Shown piece by piece: positions 1 through 9,729 of a DNA stretch of 64,000 nt. Under the pieces are notes generated by a model. It saw only the letters and a program-made list of their open reading frames with translations, was not told where the DNA came from and searched no databases. Position 1 is the stretch's first letter, and each line of letters opens with the position of its first letter. Source of the stretch: Gaeumannomyces sp. JS-464 (Eukaryota > Ascomycota > Sordariomycetes > Magnaporthales > Magnaporthaceae); the NCBI GenBank assembly GCA_002197995.1, contig NGZR01000003.1, forward strand, positions 5,704,001 to 5,768,000, written 5' to 3'. The translations under genes were made by a program, and so were the position numbers.

Positions 1-386
1 TTGCGAGGGCCTTTGCGAGGGTCTTATGCTCGCATTCCCTCCCCCGCAAAATCGGCCCCCAACTGTGCTGGCACACCACCTCAGCTGCTAGGTCAGGCTG
101 TCGCAAAAGTCCCATCCCACCACGCCAGAGGCAAGCTGGATGGAAACTCGGGTCGCAGCTGAGTGATCTTTTGTCAACTGGCTCCTGCATTGCCGTCGCT
201 GCCGCCAGTCTGCTACCACCACCTCCTGACCGAGTGCTCAAGTTGTCTCCGAGGCGTATAAGAAGGAGGAGTTCCATACTTGGGTGTCTTCGAATCACAC
301 TTGGTTGCCCTCGAGATTTTCAACCTTCATATGCCCAGTCTCAGCATTTTCTGCAGCCCATCGCCGTTCAATACCAACAGCCAGCG
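1..386. other. Intergenic, upstream of the Clr5/ankyrin gene
   Basis: No supportable gene. The first 30 bases hold a short imperfect direct repeat (TTGCGAGGGCCT then TTGCGAGGGTCT). The open frame that starts at 171 begins at a TTG and only becomes Clr5-like after the ATG at 387, so this stretch is read as upstream or 5' UTR sequence. Confidence 0.5.
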
Positions 387-2965
387 ATGGAATCTCTTCA
401 AGCAGGAGCTCTTGTCCGGCCACGGTGCTCCGAGGACCGGGAAAACCGGAGGACCATCATCGAGCAACTTTATTGGACCGAAGACCGGGGGCTTGGTGAG
501 GTCATGGTCATGATGGAATATCTTCATGGGTTTTCTGCTTCGTACCTCTCTCCAAATTTGATACCTGCCTACCCGAGCACAGAATCATTGCCACTGACAT
601 ATTTTGACCTAACCCCCATTCTTGTTCTGCACTCCCTATAGGACAAAACAGTACAAATCACAGTTCAAGAAGTGGCGCCTAGAGAAGAATATCAAATCCC
701 AGGAAATGGTTCCAATCATCAACATACGAGAGGGGCGAAGGATTCTCGAGGGCAAGGACACCGTCTTTCGGCTCAGGAAACTGGAGGTCGCGCCGGAGAA
801 GATTGACCGCTACATCAAACGACACAAGTGTGATCTTGGTGCGGACACATGGCTGTCCGCGGATCGCGGTGGGTTCGCCAGAGCTGGGACCCGGATGTCA
901 CGTCTCCATGACCCTGAACCCGGCTGCTGATTACTCTGGCAGAGCAAACACCAACGGACATCGAATATGCCACACCCGGGAGACACAGCACTCCTGGGGA
1001 ATACAGCACTCCCGAAGAGTACTCGACCCCCGACGAATACAGCACGCCTGCGGGGTGCAGCAATCAAGTTGCTTGTAGCACTCCTTTAGCAACCCGCGCG
1101 TCCACTCCACCACCTCGCCGTCACCATAGCCCGGGTCATTTACATGGCAAACCTCCTCGGCATCTCCGCACGTTCCCCTGCAAAGTAAAGCCACCTCCTC
1201 CGACTAAGGTCGCTGCTCTCCAGCAGATGGGCAACCGTGGTCTCCCATCGCTCCGGTGCATGCGCCTCCTGACCTCCCATCATCGCAATGGAGAAACAGT
1301 GCAGGAGACACTCGGGCGATTTTGTCACCGCCACGCTCGGCGTCGGCTAGAGCCTTCTCTGGTGCATTAAGCATCGTCCAGTCACCTCCACCTCCAGCGC
1401 CTTATTCAACAGCGACTGAACCCGAAATTACGCTTTCATCAGCGCCCACAACGCGAACCACCGTACCCTTCCCCCCAGGCCGCACTTCGCCAGTCTCTTC
1501 GATCCGGGTGGCAGCTTTGCAGGGTACATCCAAAGCTCACATAATCTGCACATATCCACCAGCACAGGTGATGCTCAAGAAAAAGCCCGGCGACAAGGGG
1601 GGCAGCTCGGAGCTATAACAGCTTCCGTGGACTACGCAGGCTCAAATACGCTCCACGAAGCCGTGCTCTCTGGGGACGTGCCGAGAGTCCGGATGCTCCT
1701 TCACCACGGGTCTGAGACAGACTCGGCTCGGCCTGATGGCTATACTGCCCTGCATCTTGCGGTTCAGCATGATGACATTGGTATTGCCGGGGTCCTCGCG
1801 TATGAGGCGAACGTCAACGCCCGCTCTGATAATCCAGACATGGAGCCCACGCCGTTGCGCCTCGCTTGCATCCAGGGAAATCTGACCATGGTGCGGCTTC
1901 GCCATCACGGCGCCGACCCGAACATCTCCGGCACGCGTAAGCAGCGCTATTGGACCCCGCTGTACCGCGCGATTTTTCAGGGAAACGTAGACGTCGCAAC
2001 GGAGCTGCTGAGCCCTTCTTCCGATATGCCGTACAGTCCCCGATTGCGCAAAAGTCGCCACTGATTTGGTCGACATCGATGGGGAGACGGCCCTCCATAT
2101 GGCTGCGGCGGACGGACTAGAGGGCGTCGTCAAAGCTCTCATCCTCGCCAAATCTCACATCCACCCACTCGACCGGCAGGGCCTGACGCCCCTCGAGCTG
2201 GCCATACAACACCGAGAGCTGGGCTGCGTGAGGCTGCTGCTGGAGTCGGGCGCGGACCCAAACTTTCGCGGGTGGCGGGCGACCCTGCTCATCCACCGCG
2301 TCGCGCGCCTGCCCGCGCTGGACGGCCCTGACGCCAAGGACGACGAGGGCAACACGCCCGTCATGATCGCCGTCATCACCAACAGGATCGCGCTGGCGCA
2401 GCGCCTTCTGCGCCACGGCGCCGAGAAGACCTCCGTCTACCTCCCCGGCAGGTCGCCGCTCCACCTCGCCATCGGCCGGCGGATGCACGCCATGGCGGAC
2501 CTGCTGCTGTGCCACCGTGCGCCCCCTGCCCGCACGGAGGACCAGGGGGCGGACCCGACCTGCCTGCCGAGCCACCACCCGCTGAGGTCGTTCTTCGACA
2601 ACTCCCTGGCCTTCGACGAATACGCCCTCAACGATGACTGGTCGGAGCTCATCCCGCCGCGGGATATACGTGAGCGACACGCTCTGGAGACAATGCGAGT
2701 GCTTTGCCGGCACTACCCCGACTTCATCAGGTTCCGGGCAGGGCCGGGCGGACAGACCGTGTTGCACTGGGCGGCCAAACAGGGTTATTTGTCGATTGTC
2801 AATCATGTGCTAGAGAGAATCCGTACTAATCCAACCCTTGCGGATGCCCTGAAAATTGCAGATGATGACGGGCGAACGCCGGAGATGGTTGCATTCCTTG
2901 CACACACAGCGGCGTACGAGGCTTTCAGTTCTTGGCGGATTCGTTCTTTTTCCTTGCTGGGTTAA
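387..2965 (+). CDS. Clr5-domain protein with C-terminal ankyrin repeats (gene model interrupted)
   Basis: Exon 1 (387-541) and exon 2 (from 642) join across an intron 542-641 to give a Clr5 domain: an 'IIEQLYWTEDRGLGEVM' helix followed by 'TKQYKSQFKKWRLEKN'. The Clr5 domain is a fungal N-terminal module of unknown role, often joined to ankyrin or TPR repeats. A second intron at 839-942 (branch-like CTGAT near its end) leads into a linker with four STPxEY-type repeats (about 980-1050). A Pro/Ser-rich linker is open to 1567, and ankyrin repeats run from about 1630 to 2930 ('GYTALHLAVQ', 'GETALHMAAADG', 'GNTPVMIAV', 'GQTVLHWAAKQG'). Three joins are not clean: near 1080-1250, at 1568-1605 (in phase as a 38-nt intron, short for a fungus) and near 2010-2066. 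They may be unrecognised introns, sequence errors or real frameshifts. ATG 387 was chosen as the first ATG in the Clr5 frame. The domain assignment is firm; the full exon structure and function are not. Confidence 0.6.
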
Positions 2966-3119
2966 AGGTAGCTAGGCAGATTCGTGGCTGCGCCCATTGT
3001 TGTTCCGTTGCTACCCATATGAAGCCCAACATGGCCAAGCTACTTCTCGCAAGCACCGTCCAGGGGCCAATAGACATCACTGAGGTAACTAATCAATCCC
3101 AACCACCAAAGCGCCTCAC

Positions 3120-5318
3120 CTACCAGCTGGGCTCAGCCAGGTCAGTCACGGCGCCGTGGCTGGCGTCGCCGACGAGGCGGGCGTACTTTGCCAGCACGCC
3201 ACGGAGCGGCTTCATCTTGGGCGGGGTCCAGGCCTCGCGCCTGCGCGCGAGCTCCGCCAGGATGGCCGGCTCGTCGCCCTCGGCCGCGACGCCGTCGATG
3301 GCAATGATCTCGAGCTTGTTGCCGACGGCGTCGATGCGGACAAGGTCGCCGTCCTTGACCAGCGCGATGGGCCCGCCGCTGGCGGCCTCGGGCACGACGT
3401 GGCCGACAATGAAGCCGTGGCTGGCGCCGCTATAGCGGCCGTCGGTGACGAGGGCGACGTTGGAGAGGCCCGCGCCCATGATGGCGGCCGAGGCGCGCAG
3501 CTGCTCGGGCATGCCGGGACCGCCCTTGGGCCCTTCGTATCGGACGATGACGACAAGGTTGCCGTCAGTGGCTTTGATCTCGCTGTTGGCCAGGGCCGTG
3601 TCGAGATCGTGCTCCTTGTTGTAGACGCGCGCGCGGCCCGTGAATGACAGGCCCTCCTTGCCCGTGATCTTGGCGACGGCACCGCCTGGGGCGAGGTTGC
3701 CGCGGAGCACGCGGAGGTGGCCTGTCTTTTTGATGGGGTTATCCAAGGGCCGGATGATCTTCTGGCCCGGGTCCAGGGATGGCCAGTCGGCGCAGTTCTC
3801 GGCCAGAGTTTTGCCGGTCACGGTGGGGATGGTGCCGTCGATAAGACCGGCGGCAATGAGCATCTTGAGCACCGATGGGGTGCCGCCGACGCGGTAAAGG
3901 TCCTCCATGTAGAACTCGCCTGACGGGGCCAGGTCGGCTAGGAAAGGGACGCGGCTGCTAGTGCGGTCAATGTCGTCTATGGTCAGGGGCACATCGGCCG
4001 AGTTGGCCATGGCAAGGAAGTGCAGCACGCCATTGGTGGAGCCGCCGAGGACCATGGTAAGCACGAGGGCGTTCTCAAAGGCGGCACGGGTCAGCAGGTC
4101 GCGCGGCCGTATGTCCTTTTCCATGATGACCTTGATGGCCTCAGCGGCGCGCTCGCACTCGCGCGCCTTCTCGGGCGAGGTCGCTGGGTATGAGGAGCTG
4201 CCAGGCAGACATAGGCCCATGGCCTCAATGGCTGTCGACATGGTGTTGGCCGTGTACATGCCTCCGCACGCGCCGGCGCCCGGACAGGCATGGCGCTCGA
4301 TGTCGTCCATGACGTCGGATGGGGTGGGGTCTGCGCCGTTGACCTTGGGCGCGTTGGCACATGCTTTGAGTTTGCCGTAGATGAAGGCGCCCGACGCCTC
4401 GTAGCACGTCGAGATGTTGATGGGTCGGCCGAGCAGCTCCGAGTGACCCTTGTTGATAGTACCGCCGTAGATCATCAGGAATGGCCGGTTGTGGCGTGCG
4501 GCCGCGATAATTACGCCCGGCATGTTCTTATCGCACCCCGGGATGGAGATATTGGCATCGTGGTGTTGTGCGCATGTTACTGTCTCGATGCTGTCGGCAA
4601 TAATCTCACGCGTCTGGAGTGAAAATCGCATCCCTTTTGAGTAAGGGCCACGGGCAGCCAAGTTGTCAGCCTCGTCTGCCTTTGCAAGATGCGTGTCACC
4701 CAAGGGTTCAAAAGAACTGCGGCAGTCTTACCTTCTCCTCCCATGGTGATGGCATCGGACACGCCCACGGTGTTATATTGCCATGCCAGCATATCCTGCT
4801 TCAGCACCGCCTTCTTGACAATCTTTCCTAGATCGAGCACTGCTGTCTGTTAGCCGTTACGTCTCGTCGGTGCCACGCAAGACCGGAGCTTCTTGCAAGG
4901 CGCCGGTTGAGGCGCTCGCTTACAGTGAGTGCTAGTAGCCACCCATATTAGCTGTAATCCCTGTGAGCGGCTCGTGACATGTCACTTAGGTGATGGCGCA
5001 TCGTACTTGCATGGGTTGCCCTCCCACCATACGGTGGCGATGCCGACCTGTGGGGCATTCTTCATCATCTCCTTGTTGGGCACGCCGGATGCGTATAGCA
5101 TGGCCTGGGGACCAGGAAGGTGATAGTCAGTATCACATCACACGATTATACTACTCCCGTGGGGGCATAGGACGCAGATAGACCTGGGCGCCGGGGAAGT
5201 CATGGCTCCTTGTGATCTTGGCCGAGTATCTGTTGAGAGGTCCGCCAGGAGGAAGGCGCTCCCAGTCGAGGTAGTCCCCGGGCTTGGTCTCGCGGCTGTG
5301 TTCTGGCTGCTCGCTCAT
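3120..5318 (-). CDS. ILV3: Dihydroxy-acid dehydratase, IlvD/Edd family
   Basis: Five exons (5184-5318, 5007-5104, 4924-4931, 4732-4839, 3120-4633) join in phase to a 620-residue protein, the usual length for fungal dihydroxy-acid dehydratase. The enzyme converts 2,3-dihydroxyisovalerate and 2,3-dihydroxy-3-methylvalerate to the 2-keto acids in valine, leucine and isoleucine synthesis. The three expected Fe-S cysteines are present: Cys77 in 'EGNPCN', Cys150 in 'GCDKNMPG' and Cys239 in '[14 protein letters not shown]'. The second family signature '[17 protein letters not shown]' is near the C-terminus. The start ATG at 5318 precedes an acidic, Arg-poor N-terminus ([16 protein letters not shown]) that does not look like a mitochondrial presequence, unlike the housekeeping enzyme. 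It could therefore be a cytosolic paralogue. All introns are GT-AG; intron 1 has the unusual donor GTCTAT. No frameshift or stop interrupts it. It converges on the ankyrin gene. Confidence 0.93.
4924..4931 (-). other. 8-nt micro-exon of the dehydratase gene
   Basis: On the minus strand the eight bases CACTCACT lie between an acceptor CTACTAG and a donor GTAAGC. Including them joins exons 2 and 4 as 'NPCNTHLLDLG', matching the conserved 'PCN-x-HLLDL' stretch of the family. Skipping them breaks the frame and removes residues next to an Fe-S ligand. Branch-like CTAAT and CTAAC precede the two acceptors. Confidence 0.85.
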
Positions 5319-7319
5319 TGTGGTTGTGTGTTGTGAGTCCGGGGGAAACGCTTTCTTCTTTTCTCCCGCCCGCAATAGCCTTTCCGGACTAGTCGACGGT
5401 ACCGTGGTTCACGTTGATGCTCTCTAAGGCTCCTGTGGCAAGGGCGTAAAGGGCCGTGTCTGTTTTTGATGACCGAGTCGCACGGCGTATGCTACAAATA
5501 GCAAAGATAGAATGAAGACAGCCAGATGATTATCACAGATACAAGTTCGACCAATGCAGATTACTCTGGAGAAAACCCAAGTATTAAGTCGGGTAGGAGG
5601 AACAGCGCCCAGCCCAGACGGCTCACACTTGACGAAGGCCCGGGATCGGAGCTCGTGCCGTGAGGGGTCAAAGAAGAGATGGGTCGACTACCCCGTGGGG
5701 CAGGCTAATAACGATGATGCGGCGGGGAGCTGGCGGCAGAAAGGCTAGTGGAGGTTGTGGGCTTCCGAGGACCCGAAACCATATCACGCTCCCTCTCATA
5801 GGGCGAGCCCGGGCAGAGGTCCAGCGAGAGTCCGCGCTGGCTGATGAATACCGAGACTGGTATTGGACCGGGCTTTTCCACGACCAAGAGGAGGGGCCAA
5901 GGTCCACTGTTCTCGATTTCCGGCCGAGGTATCCTGGCCAAGGTTTAGGGGATCACGTTCGAGGCCACCAGACCAGAGCAGTGTGGAGACCCGGCGAGGC
6001 TTGTTTTGTTTTGGGGGTGCGTTCTATGGCGTTGGGGAGGGCTCACCCAACAAGCACAGGGAAAGAGAATCCTCCGGCTGAAGTCTTGGTGTGGAGGATG
6101 AGGGGCAAGCCATGACGACACACAAGAGGGCCAGCGGGGAGCAGGCCGAGGGCCCTCGACGCAATAAGCCGGGCCCAGGCCATTGAGGCCGGAGCAGGAC
6201 CGGCATTACGTGCGGTGGTGGTGTTCGGCGGTGGTGCTCCCCCACGCACAGCACAGTGGACGAGTCCGTTTGAGCTCGTATGACACAAAGCGTCCCACAG
6301 CAGACCCGTTTTGTGCGCGGGGTACGAATCACGGACGCGTGGGTGGTGTTAATAGGTGAGGATGGTGGTCGTGGAAGGTGGGCAGGCCAATAGGCCGTCT
6401 CGATTCTCTGCATTGCCTTTCCGCGCCTCCCAACCCAGGTTTTGAGTTGACAAGGCGCAGATCGAATCGGTGCTTATTGGGCAGCGAACCCGCGGAGGCT
6501 GACGTGTGACACAAGGGGCCGGCTTGGCTGCTAGCCTCAGCTTGCGAGGGGGACATGGACGTCAAACGGCTGCTTGCACGCTGCTGCACACGCCGAGGTC
6601 GTTACCGTTGCACATCGAAAGGGTCGCACAGACAGGAAGACTGTAGTGCAGCAAGGAGTTCGCCTTGGTGCGTATCACCCATTTACATTGAAAAAATTGG
6701 ACGCGGGATGTGAAATCCGGGTGGGATTGGAGGATTGGAGCAATTGGGGAACTTCCAGCGAGCCGAATGGTGGGAGGGCATGTAGCGGGCCCTGCCCGTT
6801 GGATCGAATTGAGCTCATCAATTTTCCCCGATTTTTGGCGGGTGGGGTCCTCGGGGTGGACTTTACCGGAAGCCCGACCGAGGAGGACGAGGAAGGCACG
6901 ACGCCAGAATGGGAAGCCACGTTCCTTGGGGATTGAACACTGCCCACCATCGAACGACTCAGCCGTTGCTGTTATTACATTGATACCGCACCATCAGTCC
7001 CTAGGTGGGTATCGCTCCCTCTAATCCCAGCTGTGGTATACTCCAACAAGCAACCCGAACGCCCCGTTGATGAATCCCAGGCCCGTCTTTCCCAATTAAT
7101 GCCCCTGGAAATGCTTCCCGGCCCTGATGATGCCCTCGATAAAGTTTAAATCCCAAACCCGCCCCAACATTCAATGCCCCAGCCAAATGTCTGTGCATGT
7201 CCATGCCCTGCTATGCCCCGTGCGGAATCCAAAGTGGAATAAGATAAAGCCATTAAAAAGCACCCCGCATGTCATCTTGCACCTCCGTCAGCGCCTTCTT
7301 CTGTCATCTGTTGCTCGCG
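5319..7319. other. Intergenic: dehydratase promoter side and P450 3' side
   Basis: About 2 kb without a supportable gene. Open frames on both strands (for example 5660-6115 and 6574-6936) are short, overlap one another and carry no recognisable domain. This interval should hold the dehydratase promoter (next to 5318) and the P450 terminator (next to 7320), but I see no individual element I would defend. Confidence 0.55.
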
Positions 7320-9647
7320 CTATTGCGCCCCCGCCTCCTCGAGGAGCCGCATCGCCACCTCGGACCGCGGCGTCAACGAGCACTCAAATGGGAAGGGTAC
7401 CTGTTTGTGGGGGAAATCGCTCCTCTGTCAGTGGCTACTACTTCCTAGGACACCCCCTACCCGGCTGGCGACAGCGTGGCGCCAAGGATAGGGGGAGAAG
7501 AAAGACAAAAAGATTGAACTCACACTTGACCCCTGAACGACAGCTTCACGTCCACGTCACGCGGCCGCCCGTCTAGACCCCGGGGCGGGCCGACATCGAG
7601 CGTGGCTAGGATGGTAGCGAAGATGATGAGCAGGCTGTTCTCAGCCAGGTGCCTGCCGACGCACACCCGGCGCCCGAAGCCAAAGTTTCCCGTCGGGAAC
7701 GGCTCGCCCGGCCGAGCACCCTGTCGCCGTTGTCGTCCCCCTTGTCGTCGCCGCCGCTGCTGCTGCTCTCGCCGGCACTTCCCTTCGGCAAGTACCGCTC
7801 GGGCAGGAACGCGTCCGGGTCCGAGTAGACGGTCCGGTCGTGCGTCATGGCCCACACGTTCTGGTACACGACGGTGCCGCGTGGGATGAACATGCCGCGG
7901 TACTCGTCGTCCTCGAGCGACGCGTGCGGGATCCCCAGCGGCGACAGAGGGCTGCTGCGGTATACCTCCTGGAGCACCAGCTTCAAGTACTGCAGCCGGG
8001 GTAGGTCGTCCCACGTCGGGAGCCGTTGCGGCTCCTGGGTCTCGTGTTCTGTCGCTGTCGTTCCCGACCTCTGCCTTAGCACGCGGTCGATCTCGTCCCG
8101 CGCCCGCTTTTGCACCCGCGGGTTCTGCATCAGGTACATGATGAAGAGCTTCACCGTGGTTGCAGTCTTCACCCCGATAGTTGATGGCGGAGTCAGTGCC
8201 TGCTTTCTAAGCCTTTTCGGTGGAGCATAGTGTGTCTCACCGTTTCACTCCCAGCAATAAGCACAGTGGCAGCCGCTCCCTTGATGTCATCCATGGTGAA
8301 GGTGTTGGGCAGCCCATTCTCTGCGTTCTCGTGGTAAATATCGAGCCGCTCACGCACGAAGCACTTCTTCATCACCTTGTGCTTCTGTCTCAGGGGGTTA
8401 TGCAGCCCAAGGTCAGCTCATCCAATTCCTTCATCTTCTCGAAGTTCCACGGGACGTTTCGGGTGTAACAGATTCGGATGTAACGAAACATGAGGCAATG
8501 TAGGGTTTCCAATGCAGGAGACAGAGCTTACCGCATCGCCCAGCGCCGCCTCGAAGGGGACGTTGGTCACGTTCTCAATCGCCGGCTTCCACTTCTGCGC
8601 ATACCTGACTCGCTCCATGAACGGTAGCCAGGACGGCAGAAACCTGGCTTCAAAATCCGAAGTCATCCAGTCAGCACGCGAGCTTCTTCAGGGTCACCAC
8701 GACGAGATCTGCCATCAGACAAGGCCACATACCCATAGGAAACCTGTCGACGATGCTCCCAGCAGGCGGGCCGGCGTTCGCGATGGCCTCGGCGGCGCTG
8801 TCCGAGAGGCCGACGTAGGGGTCCTCGTCGCCGCGGATCTCGATGCCGTACGCAGCGTCCATGACGACGCCGACGGCGAAGCGGCGGGCGGCGAGGCCCC
8901 AGCTCGCGGGCCGCCGCGCCATCGACGCCACGGCGCGGAGGGCCTCGCGGCGCTGGGCGTCACGGTGCTCATGCACCCGCGTCTGGGAGAAGGGCGGCTG
9001 CAGCGCTCGGCGGTGCTGGAGCATCTTGGGCCCCCAGCGGAGCCACGTTAGTGTCGGCGCCCAGCCCATTCTGTTCAAGTGGTCAGTTAGCTTCTGGCGC
9101 GTTTACTTGTCCCTGTCGGCATCAGCCTTACTATACTAACAGTTCCCACAGCACAAACCGCGGACGGTCCCCGTAATTGTAGCCGCGCTTGTCGAGCAGC
9201 TCCACGGCCGCCTCGAGGCTGTTTAGCACGATCCACTTTTGGCCAAAGGCCGAGAAGTATAGAACATCAGAGCCTAGATATTCATCGTGTCAGCACATCG
9301 CCATCCTTCTCGAGAAAGAAGGACTCGGAAGCTTTTTAGAACAACATACCGTACTCCGCGCCCCACTCGGCATACTTCTTGAACGGCGCCTCAAAGGGGA
9401 CCACACGGGAGTGCCCCAGCAGGAACTCACCAGGGGGGCCGGGCGGCAGCGGAAGCCGCTTCGCGCGGCGGCGGCGGTTCTGGCTGAGCGCGGCGGGCCG
9501 CAGCGGCTCCGGCAGCAGCCTGGCCAGCACCATAGCCAGACCCAGCAGGCCCACGCCGAAACTCACGACCAGGGCCAGCGTGCTGGACGAGGCGCCTAGG
9601 GCTGAGGCCGACGTGCATGACCACGCCATCGCCCGGAGGAGAACCAT
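7320..9647 (-). CDS. Microsomal cytochrome P450 monooxygenase (two single-base frame breaks)
   Basis: Exons on the minus strand: 9350-9647, 9141-9273, 8733-9070, 8532-8647, about 8241-8437, 7526-8166 and 7320-7400. The first four join to exactly 295 codons. Features in order: an N-terminal membrane helix (about residues 20-45), the Pro hinge 'PPGPPGEF', the I-helix 'AGSET' completed across an intron as SETT, the ExxR motif 'EVYR', the 'PERY' motif, and the haem-binding 'FGFGRRVCVG' with its Cys ligand. The terminal exon encodes 'FECSLTPRSE', typical of fungal P450 ends. Two frame changes are needed: one in the exon near 8405-8420, and one near 7708-7715 just before the haem loop, each repaired by one base. 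The reconstructed length is about 600 residues, longer than usual because of a Ser/Gly/Asp-rich insert before the haem region. Substrate unknown; it should sit in the ER membrane. The gene may be a recent pseudogene or carry sequence errors. Confidence 0.85.
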
Positions 9648-9652
9648 CTTCG

Positions 9653-9729
9653 CTTTTTTTTTTTTTCTTCTTTTTTTTTTTCTTCTTTTTTTTTTCTTCT
9701 TTTTTTTTTGCTCTCTTTTTTCTTTCCCT
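9653..9729. repeat. Pyrimidine tract (T-runs broken by CTTC) upstream of the P450
   Basis: Four runs of 9-13 T separated by CTTC, then CTCTC-rich sequence, lie immediately 5' of the P450 start codon. On the P450 sense strand this is a purine-rich GAAG/poly-A leader. It is simple sequence, and slippage could also affect its reported length. Confidence 0.85.

Noticed and set aside
3156..3647. Long plus-strand open frames opposite the dehydratase (also 3640-3897, 3961-4380, 4290-4622).
   Set aside because: They are antisense shadows of a GC-rich conserved gene, whose splice sites, signature motifs and length all support the minus strand.
5660..6115. A 151-codon plus-strand frame in the dehydratase-P450 gap.
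   Set aside because: No domain, overlapping frames of similar length on both strands, and no plausible start context or introns.
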